Shown here piece by piece: positions 35,555-45,236 of a DNA stretch of 64,000 nt. The DNA is taken from assembly GCF_007896845.1 (NCBI RefSeq), contig NZ_VOHS01000021.1, positions 1 through 64,000 of the forward strand, in the 5' to 3' direction. The stretch's first letter is position 1, and each line of letters opens with the position of its first letter. Position numbers and translations under genes: made by a program. The notes beneath the pieces were generated by a model. That model saw only the letters and a list, made by a program, of their open reading frames with translations, was not told the origin of the DNA and did no database searches. This DNA is from Chitinophaga pinensis (GTDB taxonomy: Bacteria; Bacteroidota; Bacteroidia; Chitinophagales; Chitinophagaceae).

Positions 35555-36223
35555 TTATCTGTTGTAATACTTGTTCACAGCATCTGTACGACTTCTTACA
35601 TGCAGTTTTTCGTAAATATTGTGCACGTGTCTGCGCACCGTTTCTATACTGATAAACAGATTGCTCGCAATCTCCTTGTACAGAAATCCTTTGGACAGCT
35701 GGTCCAGAATTTCCTTCTCTCTGGAAGTCAATGCCTCCAGTGCCGGATTAGGCTTCGCCTGTTTCTGGAAATAAGCCACTACCCTGCGCGCGATCTGCGA
35801 GCTCATAGGAGAACCGCCTTCATGCAGGTCCCTGATAGCACTCAGCAGCTCGCTGGGAGGCGTTTTTTTCAATATATAACCACTTGCACCGGCTTCCAGT
35901 GCCTGAAAGATCTTGTCATCATCCTCATACACCGTCAACATCATGAAATGCATATCGGGATACTCTCCTTTCAGGCGCGCAATACACTCGATTCCATTCA
36001 TCCCGCCCGGAAGGTTAAAGTCCATCAGCACAACGTTTGGTAACAAACTGGGGATCTGTTCTACCGCAGTCTCCGCGTTATTAAAAGCGCCTATACAAGC
36101 ATACCCATCCGAGCCATTAATCAACAATTCCATGGCTGTACGGATATCATGGTTGTCTTCAACAATCGCCACAGAAATAATATCCATGTTATCCTGAGAT
36201 TTCTTTTTCGAGTATACAGTCAT
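35555..36223 (-). CDS. NarL/LuxR-type response regulator
   Basis: 222 residues. A receiver domain (VAIVEDNHDIRTAMEL, phospho-acceptor Asp in VVLMDFNLPGG, MMLTVYEDDDKIFQALEAGASGYILKK) is joined to a LuxR-type HTH (LTSREKEILDQLSKGFLYKEIASNLFISIETVRRHVHNIYEKL). The Met at 36187 is an equally good start. It lies 72 bp downstream of the propeller histidine kinase on the same strand and is almost certainly its partner. Confidence 0.93.
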   Translation of the reverse strand: MTVYSKKKSQDNMDIISVAIVEDNHDIRTAMELLINGSDGYACIGAFNNAETAVEQIPSLLPNVVLMDFNLPGGMNGIECIARLKGEYPDMHFMMLTVYEDDDKIFQALEAGASGYILKKTPPSELLSAIRDLHEGGSPMSSQIARRVVAYFQKQAKPNPALEALTSREKEILDQLSKGFLYKEIASNLFISIETVRRHVHNIYEKLHVRSRTDAVNKYYNR

Positions 36224-36295
36224 CTATATCAGTTGTTATGTTTAGAGAGAGGTCAACGTAATAATACCACGTTTATGTTATCTTACAAATCTATA

Positions 36296-39200
36296 TTAAA
36301 TTAACGGGATATCTAGCAAAACTATCGTACCGTGATGCGATTTGATGTCAGCGTTTCCGCCAACTGCCTGCATCCTCTTCTGAATGTTCTTTAACCCGTT
36401 TCCGAACAATCTTACTTTCTCCTGATCAAAGCCTTTGCCATTATCTTTTATCATAATCGTCATGTTCTTATGCATCTGTATTTGTATTACTACCTCAGAT
36501 GCCTGTGCATGTTTCACCACATTATGTAAGGATTCCTTTACCGCCAGATATATATTACGCCTGGTGCCCCCACTTAGTTTAATATTTGGAATACTTTCCG
36601 GAATGTAAAACTGGTGAGTAATATGCGCATGTTCCAGAAAATCAGCCGCAAAACTGCGCATGTAAGCAATCAGATTCTCCAGCGAGTCATTCGAAGAGTT
36701 CATCGCCCAGATGATCTCGCTCATTTTATCCACCAGCTCTCCCGCTGCTTCTGATATACGTTCCAGCTCCTTCGTCTGCGAAGTATCTGTAATCTTCCGC
36801 TTGGCAATCTCACTCAGCAGACGTATCGTAGACAATCCGGATCCAAGGTCATCGTGCATATCACTGGAAATTCTCGCTCTCTCCTGATCCACAGCCTGTT
36901 CTTTCTCCAGTTTCAGTTTTTCATGACGAATCTTGTAATCAAGATAAAGCGTAGAGAAATAATAAGCAACCCCCAATAATAACAACAGCAGCAGGAACCT
37001 GAACCACAATGATTGCCAGAATGGAATTCTGATGGTGATTTCCAGCGTGGTAGGTGTCGAGTTCAGAATATCGTCGTTATTGGAAGCACGCACATTAAAA
37101 GTATAAGTGCCCGGACGCAGATTGGTATAACGCGCCATCCTGAAAGCACCTGCCTGTACCCAGTCTTCATCCGCCCCGTCCAGCTTGTACTGCACCTTGT
37201 TCTTGAGCGGATTGGTATATTCCAGTGGTACGAACTCAATCGCAATCGTATTGTGATTGTAAGGCAATTCTATTCTGCGTAACAGTGATAGGGCCGTATC
37301 TGACTCATAAGGTTTGTCCAGCACTTCCATACGCATGATTACTACCTTCGGCTTGGACGTATTCTTCCTGAAATCCTTCGGATAGAAACCATTGGAACCT
37401 CTTATGCCACCAAAGAACAATTCTCCGTCTACAGATTTGAAAAAGGCGCCCGTATTGAACTCATTTGACTGCAAACCATCCTCATGATTATAAGTCGTAA
37501 TCTCATCATCAGAAGGATCTATCTGTGAAAGACCTTTATTGTGGCTAACCCATATTTTATCCTTCTCATCCAGCAGTACACCATACAGATAATCATTGAT
37601 CAATGCAGGATAATCGTAGCTATTGTAGTGCTTCTTTCTGTGGTTATTTTCATCCAGTACAAACAGCCCCTTAGACGTGGCCAGCAACAGTTCCTTACCG
37701 GCTCTTTTACTGATCGATTTCACAATAGTACCCTGTGGCAGGGTAATCATATCCCATCCCGCACTGCCTGTTCGTTTTACATATGCGGCCACCTTCGTGC
37801 CCACATATTTATTGCCCATCAGATCTTCGTAATACGTAGTCAGTATTTCATCAGGGAATTCGTGTACAATTGCCACTTTATATCCTCCCCGTTCACCCGG
37901 CATGATCTGCAGCAGATAACGTCCGTAGTTAAAATACACCTCACCGGTGGTCCGTTTAAACAGGAATGGATAGATATCTTCCTGTGGCGGTAAACCCAGT
38001 GCGGCTACATATTTGGTAAGGTCTTCAAATTTCCTGGTATGCACATTGAACAAGCCAATATGCATATCAGAAAAGTGGAACCAGAGGTGCTCAAAATCTT
38101 CCCGGCAGATTGCATTCAGATTTCTGGCAGGGAATACGCCTTTGCGTTCATCGTTTGGTATACGCTCGAGGAACTTCCCTCCTCTCTCGTAAATATCCAG
38201 TCCGTCATTTAGTAGTCCTACGTATAATTTACCATCGTCATGCTTGTAAACAGCCCTGACCATATTGTGTGTAGTGGCCGGCGAACGATAGAGATTAAAG
38301 ACCTTCTTATTGGGAGAATATTTCTTGATACCATCACCATCTGTACCTACCCACATGTTATCTGAAGCATCTCTGTACAGATAAGTGACTACATTCCATG
38401 AGCGTGTTTCTGAGCCATTAAAGCTGACGATCCGGGTCACAATCTCATTGCGCTTCACATTGTAGATCATAATACCATCTGTACCACCAATCCAGATGTT
38501 ACCGTTCTGATCCAGCTCAAGGCATAAAGGAATAAAATTCGCATCCTTCGGATCACGCTGATCAAAAGGTATATCCGTGTATTTATTCTGCTTTTTATTG
38601 AAAATGATCAGATGTCCTCTGCAGGCAATGATCAAAGAATCTTTATTGAGGTTTTTTAATACTGTATGAGAAGTGATACCGGGCAGACAATACGTGGTTA
38701 AGCGGAGGTTTTGGGTATTCATCGCCAGCAGTTCACCTGCTTCAAAGTTCATCCAGATTGTATTCCCGTCTTTGTACATTGAATTGGCGGCAACACCCCG
38801 TTGTAACATTGCTTTGGGATAGAGAATCACCCTTTTTTTGACATAAGTGGAATCATCGAGTATATAAAGGCCTTTGGAGGGGCGCCATACCCACATACTG
38901 TTGGTTAAGGAGTCTTCACCGAGTATTCTGAATTTATTGCCACTGTCGCGCTCACCGTTATTTTCATACATCGTGTCTTCCAGTACTGTCTCAAAAGAGT
39001 TCTTGTACTCGTCATAGACACTGATACCGTAATTATGTGTAAGCATCAGCTGATGCCTTCTGTTACGGTAAAGGGAATACCCTTTGTACCCTTTCAGGGC
39101 AAAGCGGTTAATCAATGCACGTCCCCCATTGTTATTCCGGACTACCAGGTTTCCTTTCCCCTGTCCGGCCCGTTCCTGTAAACTCGGATTGAACCTGTAT

Positions 39201-39427
39201 TCATTGAAACCATACCCGTCGAACCTGTTAATGCCATCATGCGTTGCGATCCACATAAAGCCCTGATTATCCTCCAGGATATCATAGACAGAATTCTGAG
39301 ACAAACCCTCATTCACGCCATAAGAGTCGAAAATGTAGGGCTTATCCTGTGCGATCAACACAGATACGGATAAGGTACATAGGAAGAAAAGTAATAAGGT
39401 CCTCGTCATCTGCGCCCGCGATTGCAA
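36296..39427 (-). CDS. Propeller-type sensor histidine kinase (HisKA_3)
   Basis: 1043 residues with a signal peptide. The periplasmic part (about 25-730) is made of repeated ligand-binding propeller blades (for example GLSQNSVYDILEDNQGFMWIATHDGINRFDGYGF), followed by a Y_Y_Y domain (about 735-815, PLEYTNPLKNKVQYKLDGADEDW, YTFNVRASN). One helix lies at about 822-842. The cytoplasmic part has a HisKA_3 dimerisation domain with the phospho-His in SSDMHDDLGSGLSTIRL (near residue 858) and a HATPase with NVVKHAQASEVV and DNGKGFD. This design is the Bacteroidota glycan-sensor class, here split from its regulator rather than fused. The signal is unknown. Confidence 0.93.
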   Translation of the reverse strand: MQSRAQMTRTLLLFFLCTLSVSVLIAQDKPYIFDSYGVNEGLSQNSVYDILEDNQGFMWIATHDGINRFDGYGFNEYRFNPSLQERAGQGKGNLVVRNNNGGRALINRFALKGYKGYSLYRNRRHQLMLTHNYGISVYDEYKNSFETVLEDTMYENNGERDSGNKFRILGEDSLTNSMWVWRPSKGLYILDDSTYVKKRVILYPKAMLQRGVAANSMYKDGNTIWMNFEAGELLAMNTQNLRLTTYCLPGITSHTVLKNLNKDSLIIACRGHLIIFNKKQNKYTDIPFDQRDPKDANFIPLCLELDQNGNIWIGGTDGIMIYNVKRNEIVTRIVSFNGSETRSWNVVTYLYRDASDNMWVGTDGDGIKKYSPNKKVFNLYRSPATTHNMVRAVYKHDDGKLYVGLLNDGLDIYERGGKFLERIPNDERKGVFPARNLNAICREDFEHLWFHFSDMHIGLFNVHTRKFEDLTKYVAALGLPPQEDIYPFLFKRTTGEVYFNYGRYLLQIMPGERGGYKVAIVHEFPDEILTTYYEDLMGNKYVGTKVAAYVKRTGSAGWDMITLPQGTIVKSISKRAGKELLLATSKGLFVLDENNHRKKHYNSYDYPALINDYLYGVLLDEKDKIWVSHNKGLSQIDPSDDEITTYNHEDGLQSNEFNTGAFFKSVDGELFFGGIRGSNGFYPKDFRKNTSKPKVVIMRMEVLDKPYESDTALSLLRRIELPYNHNTIAIEFVPLEYTNPLKNKVQYKLDGADEDWVQAGAFRMARYTNLRPGTYTFNVRASNNDDILNSTPTTLEITIRIPFWQSLWFRFLLLLLLLGVAYYFSTLYLDYKIRHEKLKLEKEQAVDQERARISSDMHDDLGSGLSTIRLLSEIAKRKITDTSQTKELERISEAAGELVDKMSEIIWAMNSSNDSLENLIAYMRSFAADFLEHAHITHQFYIPESIPNIKLSGGTRRNIYLAVKESLHNVVKHAQASEVVIQIQMHKNMTIMIKDNGKGFDQEKVRLFGNGLKNIQKRMQAVGGNADIKSHHGTIVLLDIPLI

Positions 39428-39481
39428 TGCTATTTAGTAATAGAGGTTATAAAAATACTGAGTCACATAACGCAGTGCTTG

Positions 39482-39489
39482 CAAATATA
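39482..39489 (-). promoter_or_regulatory. Candidate -7 element of the sensor kinase gene
   Basis: TATATTTG on the minus strand matches TAnnTTTG exactly, 55 bp before the kinase start. No -33 TTTG was seen at the usual distance. Confidence 0.3.
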
Positions 39490-39564
39490 TAAATCTACCG
39501 CACACTTTCTAATGATTTTGTATTTTTCTTCCCGCAACCTAACCCATTCAAACCAGAAAACATC

Positions 39565-40626
39565 ATGTACAGCAAAACGACACCTGCCACAGTAAAGGTT
39601 TCCCACTGTAAAACACTTTTTTTAAGCTTTCTTTTTTCATTTGCCTTTTTTCCGCTCTTTGCCCAGTCCGGTTACGTTATCCGGACGGAACAGGCGCCTA
39701 TTAAGAGTATTCGAGGTATGAACGTTGTAAACCATAGCGTTATCTGGGTATCAGGTACGGAAGGAAAGGTCGGACGTTCTGTTGCAAATCGCGGTACCAA
39801 CTGGGAATGGCTGACTGTTCCTGGCTATGATACCTGTGACTGGCGTTCACTGGTAGCATTCAGCGATAAGCGGGCGCTGCTGCTGAACGCAGGTGAACCT
39901 GCTCACATTGTACTTACCACGGATGGCGGTCAATCGTGGAAAGAAGTCTACACTAATACAGCAAAAGGTATTTTCTTTGACGGCATGGTCTTTAAGAACG
40001 CCGCTGAAGGGATGGCCATCGGGGATCCGGTAGATGGAAAATTTACCATTATCCGTACAAAGGATAGCGGTAAGACCTGGCAGGCTGACCCACCTGCTAA
40101 ATTACCTGTAGCTAAAGAAGGGGAAGCTATTTTTGCTGCCAGCGGTACCAGTCTGCGGATGTTACCCGATGGACAGGCCTGCTTTATTACCGGTGGCAAA
40201 CAGAGCCGCTTTTTTATAGGATGGGACAAATGGAAAACCAGCAACTGGCACTTCATACAAGGCGAATCCAGTCAGGGTGCTTTTTCTGTTGCATTTGCTG
40301 ATCAGCTGAATGGTGTGGCTGTCGGCGGAGATTATCTGAAGGATACTGTTACAACAAATAATTGCTTTATCACAAAAGATGGTGGTCGCAGCTGGCAGGT
40401 AGCAACAACTTCTCCGGGCGGTTATCGCTCCTGCGTGCAACATATTGCAGGTAAAAAATACATCGCTACAGGTCCTTCAGGTACCGATATTTCTGAAGAT
40501 GGCGGTCTGAACTGGCGCAATATCAGCAAGGAAGGATTTCATGTTGCAGGTGTAGCACCGGGTGGTGTATTTGTATGGCTGGCAGGTAGTAAAAAAACCG
40601 GGCACTTCCGTACAATGCAACAGTAA
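39565..40626 (+). CDS. Secreted YCF48/BNR-repeat propeller protein
   Basis: 353 residues with a signal peptide ending near LFAQS. Repeated blades carry the Asp-box type pattern TxDGGQSWKEV: TTDGGQSWKEVY, TKDSGKTWQADP, TKDGGRSWQVAT, SEDGGLNWRNIS. This is the layout of the photosystem II stability/assembly factor HCF136/YCF48-like and BNR families common in Bacteroidota. In non-photosynthetic bacteria the role is unknown; such propellers often bind glycans or proteins in the periplasm. It stands alone and is divergent from the sensor kinase gene. Confidence 0.8.
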   Translation: MYSKTTPATVKVSHCKTLFLSFLFSFAFFPLFAQSGYVIRTEQAPIKSIRGMNVVNHSVIWVSGTEGKVGRSVANRGTNWEWLTVPGYDTCDWRSLVAFSDKRALLLNAGEPAHIVLTTDGGQSWKEVYTNTAKGIFFDGMVFKNAAEGMAIGDPVDGKFTIIRTKDSGKTWQADPPAKLPVAKEGEAIFAASGTSLRMLPDGQACFITGGKQSRFFIGWDKWKTSNWHFIQGESSQGAFSVAFADQLNGVAVGGDYLKDTVTTNNCFITKDGGRSWQVATTSPGGYRSCVQHIAGKKYIATGPSGTDISEDGGLNWRNISKEGFHVAGVAPGGVFVWLAGSKKTGHFRTMQQ

Positions 40627-40921
40627 TATTTATGAAGAAGGGGTGCAAAAAAACACCCCCGGAAAAAAATAGGTTAAAGCAAAAAGTACATTAATGCTAC
40701 TCAAGGTAGGATATACACGAATATGTTACATACACGTTTTAGCGAATGTGTTATTTTTACCGGTAAACGGCTGGTAAACAGCCTCCACCGCAAAAGCGTG
40801 TTAAAACAATATTTTTTACCTAATTTGGGTAGTGACAGGGAAAGGGAATCAACTTGTTCATGCAGTCCTACAACCAAACGTAACACTTGAACATTGATTC
40901 AGGAAATTTAAAAGCGATCTA

Positions 40922-43234
40922 ATGCAAGTAACAACCTCCTCGGGGAAATATTCGGCGAAACATTATCCGGATAATATCAAAGACTGGAAAAAAGAAGGAA
41001 ACTACTTCTACTTTTATACAACAGAAACAATCCTGGAAGTAAGGATCATCTCAGACAAGATCGTTCGTTTCCGCTACGCAGCTGACGGTAATTTCCAGAG
41101 AGACTTCTCTTACGCTGTCAGTGACAGACTGGAAGAATCGCCTGTAAACTTCGGGCTGCACGAGTTTGAAGAAAATTTCGAAATCTATACAGAGGCATTA
41201 CGCATTTACATCTCAAGAGATGATCTGCGTCTTACCATCACAGACCTGGATGGTTGTATTATCAATCAGGACGAACTGGGCTTCCACTGGCAGTACTACC
41301 TGCAGAAAGGCGGTAAGATCGTGTATTGCAGTAAACAGATTCAGGAAGACGAATGCTTCTTTGGTATGGGTGATAAACCTACCGATCTTAACCTGCATGG
41401 CAAGCGTATGGAAAACTTCGGTACAGACGCTTATGGCTTCCAGAAAGATACTGATCCATTATATCGTAATATTCCTTTCTACTATGGTTTACATCGTGGT
41501 AAGGCATACGGTATTTTCTTCGATAATACCTTCCGTACAATTTTCGATTTCGGTAAAGAAAGAGATAATGCTACCAGCTTCTGGGCAAGAGGCGGAGAAA
41601 TGAATTATTACTTCATTTACGGACCTGAACTGCTGAAAGTGGCAGAAGGATATACCAGCATTACAGGCACAGCCGAATTACCCCCATTGTGGGCCTTAGG
41701 CTATCAGCAGTGCCGCTGGAGCTATTATCCGGATACACGTGTGAAAGAAATAGCCGCAGAATTCCGTAAACGTGAGATTCCATGCGACGTGATCCATCTG
41801 GATATTGATTATATGGAAGGTTTCCGTTGCTTCACCTGGAGTAAGGAAGGTTTCCCTGAGCCCGCAGGATTGATTAAAGAATTGGCGGCACAAGGCTTCA
41901 AGGTAGTCGTAATCATCGATCCCGGTATCAAAGTAGATCCGGATTACAACATTTATAAACAAGGTATTCAAAATAATTACTTCTGTAAACGCGCAGATGG
42001 TGCGTTGATGGAAGGTGATGTATGGCCGGGCAAATGTGTGTTCCCTGATTATACCAATCCGGAAGTACGTAAATGGTGGGCTGGTCTGTTTAAGGATCTT
42101 GTCGATGTAGGTGTGAGAGGTGTCTGGAATGATATGAACGAACCCGCCGTATTCGAAATGGGTACCTTCCCTGAAGATGTACGCCATGATTATGACGGAG
42201 AAGCCGTGAGCCATCGTAAGGCACACAATGTCTACGGACATCTGATGAGTAAAGCGACCGCTGCCGGTATGAAAAAGTACCTCATGCCCAACAGACCGTT
42301 TGTAATCTCCCGCTCCTGTTATGCCGGCGCACAACGCTGGACATCCTTCTGGACCGGTGATAACGTTTCCAGCTGGGATCACCTGTGGCTGGCATCTGTA
42401 CAGGCACAACGCATGGCAGTGTCCGGTATTTCTTTCGTCGGAAGTGATATCGGCGGTTTTATCGGAGAACCTGATGGCGAACTCTACGTACGCTGGATAC
42501 AGCTGGCAGTATTCCATCCGCTGATGCGTACGCACTCCGCAAGTAATGAAACCGGCTTTAATCAGGAACCATGGAGTTTCGGTACTGAATACGAAGCCGT
42601 CGCTAAAAAGTTCATTCAGCTGCGCTACAGCCTGCTGCCTTACTTATACACTACTTTCTGGCAATACTCCCGTTTTGGTACCCCAATGCTTCGTCCGCTG
42701 GCATTCGTGGCACAACATGACAAACAAACTTATGACCGCTCGCATGAATTCATGTTAGGTGATTCTTTGCTGATCAGTCATGTGTCTGAACAGGGTATGA
42801 AAGAAAAAGAAGTATACCTGCCGGAAGGACAATGGTATTACTATTGGAATGATCAGACCTATACCGGCGGTCAGGTCATTAAGATTGCCACACCGCTGGA
42901 TGAAATGCCACTATTCGTGAAAGCCGGTGCCGTTATTCCGAACTATCCGAAGATACAGCATGTAGATGAACGCAATACCGAAGAAATGATGCTGCATGTT
43001 TATTATTCAACAGAAGAATATAGCAGTTCATTATACGAAGATGCAGGCGATCATTACGGCTATAAAAATGGTCAGTATAATGATATCCGTTTTAAACAAC
43101 GGTCAGAAAAATCTCATTTTGCTCTGAGAAAAAATACTTCGGCCAATACAATGCAGCTTACAGAAAACATAATATTTCCGTACATGGCTTACCGTTCAAA
43201 GCGAAAGAATACGTATTGGATGGAAACGTTGTAA
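40922..43234 (+). CDS. GH31 alpha-glucosidase, frameshifted near the 3' end
   Basis: 770 residues as annotated. No signal peptide is visible. The N-terminal beta-sandwich precedes the barrel; RCFTWSKEGFPEP leads into the nucleophile motif VWNDMNEPAVF (Asp near 404), and the acid/base Asp is in SFWTGDNVSSWDHL (near 479). Catalytic residues are intact. The true tail continues in another frame after a run of six A residues at 43129-43134, so a one-base deletion has replaced the last about 55 residues. It hydrolyses terminal alpha-glucosidic bonds, probably in the cytoplasm. The specificity within GH31 is not determined. Confidence 0.92.
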   Translation: MQVTTSSGKYSAKHYPDNIKDWKKEGNYFYFYTTETILEVRIISDKIVRFRYAADGNFQRDFSYAVSDRLEESPVNFGLHEFEENFEIYTEALRIYISRDDLRLTITDLDGCIINQDELGFHWQYYLQKGGKIVYCSKQIQEDECFFGMGDKPTDLNLHGKRMENFGTDAYGFQKDTDPLYRNIPFYYGLHRGKAYGIFFDNTFRTIFDFGKERDNATSFWARGGEMNYYFIYGPELLKVAEGYTSITGTAELPPLWALGYQQCRWSYYPDTRVKEIAAEFRKREIPCDVIHLDIDYMEGFRCFTWSKEGFPEPAGLIKELAAQGFKVVVIIDPGIKVDPDYNIYKQGIQNNYFCKRADGALMEGDVWPGKCVFPDYTNPEVRKWWAGLFKDLVDVGVRGVWNDMNEPAVFEMGTFPEDVRHDYDGEAVSHRKAHNVYGHLMSKATAAGMKKYLMPNRPFVISRSCYAGAQRWTSFWTGDNVSSWDHLWLASVQAQRMAVSGISFVGSDIGGFIGEPDGELYVRWIQLAVFHPLMRTHSASNETGFNQEPWSFGTEYEAVAKKFIQLRYSLLPYLYTTFWQYSRFGTPMLRPLAFVAQHDKQTYDRSHEFMLGDSLLISHVSEQGMKEKEVYLPEGQWYYYWNDQTYTGGQVIKIATPLDEMPLFVKAGAVIPNYPKIQHVDERNTEEMMLHVYYSTEEYSSSLYEDAGDHYGYKNGQYNDIRFKQRSEKSHFALRKNTSANTMQLTENIIFPYMAYRSKRKNTYWMETL

Positions 43235-43314
43235 AGCTGACTCCTGCTAACTTTGTGGGGAATGTAGTGAACATTGTGGTGGAACGTAAATTCGAAAATC
43301 TCATTATCAGATAA
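43135..43314 (+). pseudogene. Out-of-frame 3' end of the GH31 gene
   Basis: In the next frame the codons read YFGQYNAAYRKHNISVHGL and continue through a beta-strand-rich tail (VVKLTPANFVGNVVNIVVERK) to TAA at 43312. This is the expected C-terminal DUF5110-like edge of a GH31 enzyme. The frame is lost at the A-run 43129-43134; a slip in a homopolymer, real or from sequencing, is the simplest cause. Confidence 0.6.
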
Positions 43315-43343
43315 GTAACAGAAACAGACTTGTTACTGATTAT

Positions 43344-43376
43344 AAAACCCAAATTCTTTCACAGAATTTGGGTTTT
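43344..43376 (+). terminator. Terminator after the GH31 gene
   Basis: A 14-bp perfect stem (43344-43357 with 43363-43376) with a 5-nt loop ends in a T run. Beyond it, up to 43856, I see no gene; the stretch is AT-rich and presumably contains the leader of the KGG gene. Confidence 0.85.
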
Positions 43377-43856
43377 GTAGTTTTAAACCCTATTTAAAAA
43401 AAGGGCACTGTAGATTGAGATCTTAGTGCCTTTTCATAACCTATGCCAACTTTAGAGTTATCCAAAATTAGGATGTTATAACTTATACGCAAAGCATACA
43501 AACGTCGTATAACCAAAATGAACAAAATGAACAGATGCAAAATCTGTGAACGGCTCAGCTTATGTTAATGCCACGTTACAAACCGATAATCACTATCGTC
43601 AATGTGACATTTCTTAACATTTCATTCACTTTTTATATTATCTAATTTCAACTGGCGTTCTCACGCTACAGTTTGTCAATTCTACTCCACGTTAATTATA
43701 AAAATGTGAGAAATCAAACGTGTAAAGTTGTTATCCAATGGGTTATACAACGGATCTTTCATACGCGGCATAATAGTTGTGCCTACTTTCACGAATCAGA
43801 TTCTATTTCCTACGTTAGATGGAACCCATTTTTTAACCTTTCAAAATTCATTTCTT

Positions 43857-44258
43857 ATGGCTGCAGAACAAAGCAATCACTTCACAGAGCAGGACAAACT
43901 GGAAAGGGAAAATCACAATCAAGACCGTGAATCAAGAGAATCAACAGCACATGGAAGTAATGCAGAGAACAAACATTCAACTCCCTCAGAAGACAAAACG
44001 ACAACAAGCCGTAAAGATAAACGTGGTTTCGCATCCATGGATGCAGCGATGCAACGCGCTATAGCCAGTAAAGGCGGACGCGCAGCTCACGCACAGGGTG
44101 TTGCTCACGAGTTTAATTCCGCCGAAGCCCGCGAAGCAGGCCGTAAAGGTGGTGTTGCTGTTAGCAGAAACAGACAGCACATGGCTGAAATAGGGAAAAA
44201 AGGCGGGGAGGCTGCTCACAAAAAAAGACAAAAGGATAATACAAATTCTTCTGTGTAA
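43857..44258 (+). CDS. KGG-motif stress-type protein
   Basis: 133 residues, very hydrophilic. The first 65 residues are rich in Glu, Asn, Ser, Thr and charged residues (SNAENKHSTPSEDKTTTSR). The C-terminal half holds three KGG repeats: ASKGGRAAHAQ, GRKGGVAVSRNR and GKKGGEAAHKKR. Such repeats define the stress_KGG family, as in Bacillus GsiB, which accumulates under general, desiccation or osmotic stress. ATG at 43857 begins the likely protein; the upstream in-frame extension has no such composition. No neighbouring gene suggests a partner. Confidence 0.8.
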   Translation: MAAEQSNHFTEQDKLERENHNQDRESRESTAHGSNAENKHSTPSEDKTTTSRKDKRGFASMDAAMQRAIASKGGRAAHAQGVAHEFNSAEAREAGRKGGVAVSRNRQHMAEIGKKGGEAAHKKRQKDNTNSSV

Positions 44259-44375
44259 TACAACACACAGTTTATTTCCTTTAACTGGAACGCCTGGTAC
44301 GTATTTAAGTACATACCGGGCGTTCCTTTTTTTATACATTTGTCTGAAATATTTAATTGTTAAAACGAGCATCCT

Positions 44376-45044
44376 TTGCAAACATTTATTGCTAATTCCC
44401 GTCGTCTTTATCCCTTCCTCCTGCCCTATCTCAGTATACTGTTACTCATATTGGCAGTTAAACTTTTACAGTCTAAAGAAGACATCTACTTTTTCATCAA
44501 TGGCCTGCACTTTCCCGCAGGTGATGTATTCTTTCCCTACATGACAGAACTGGGCAGCTCCGTTTCAGCGGTAGTCATATGCCTGCTGCTCCTGTTCTTT
44601 AGCTATCGTAGCAGCTTTTTAATGGCTTCCAGCCTCATTCTGAGCACTGCAGTCAATGTCACGCTTAAAAACCTGTTTAATGCGCCCAGACCCAGCGTTT
44701 ACTTCGCTGATCACACGCATCCGATATACTATGTTCCAAATGTGGAACTGTTGTCCAACAACTTCAGCTTCCCTTCAGGACATACCGCCTGCGCATTCAC
44801 CATTGCGATAGTACTCACCTATATCACCCCCAACAAAAAGATGGGATATCTCTATCTGCTCTTTGCCTTGCTGGTCGCTTATTCCCGCATGTATATGAGT
44901 CAGCATTTTCTGGAAGATGTTACCGGAGGTTCGGTTGTTGCAACAGTGGTGACCTTACTTTGGCTGACATGGTCCGATACCTGGTCATTCTTTAAAGATC
45001 CGCGCTGGGATGGCTCTCTGAGCAGAAAGAAAATTGCTGCATAA
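44376..45044 (+). CDS. PAP2-family membrane phosphatase
   Basis: 222 residues with about six helices. The three phosphatase motifs are present: KNLFNAPRPS (motif 1), FPSGHTACAF (motif 2) and YSRMYMSQHFLEDVTGG (motif 3, with the nucleophile His). It dephosphorylates a lipid such as undecaprenyl diphosphate or phosphatidic acid; the family contains both. A TTG start was used because it begins the hydrophobic part; other starts are possible. Followed by a strong terminator. Confidence 0.85.
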   Translation: MQTFIANSRRLYPFLLPYLSILLLILAVKLLQSKEDIYFFINGLHFPAGDVFFPYMTELGSSVSAVVICLLLLFFSYRSSFLMASSLILSTAVNVTLKNLFNAPRPSVYFADHTHPIYYVPNVELLSNNFSFPSGHTACAFTIAIVLTYITPNKKMGYLYLLFALLVAYSRMYMSQHFLEDVTGGSVVATVVTLLWLTWSDTWSFFKDPRWDGSLSRKKIAA

Positions 45045-45052
45045 CATAAAAA

Positions 45053-45079
45053 GCGCCCTGGTCATATAGACCAGGGCGC
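45053..45079 (+). terminator. Terminator after the PAP2 gene
   Basis: An 11-bp GC-rich perfect stem (GCGCCCTGGTC at 45053-45063, GACCAGGGCGC at 45069-45079) closes a 5-nt loop; the T run is weak, but the stem stability is high. Confidence 0.7.
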
Positions 45080-45236
45080 CCAAAATATTTCTCCTTAGAT
45101 GATTGGTTACTTCGTTCAAAATTGTAGGTTCGTCTGCCCTTTTCGTTGTGATGAGACCTTCTGATTGGCTACAGTCAGTTCGTTGCTAATGCCCTCGATG
45201 CTTCTATTGAGACTTTTTGATACAGTACCTGAATGA

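Noticed and set aside
40640..40659. GGGGTG/CACCCC hairpin after the YCF48-like gene as terminator
   Set aside because: Short 6-bp stem, A-rich loop and no T run.
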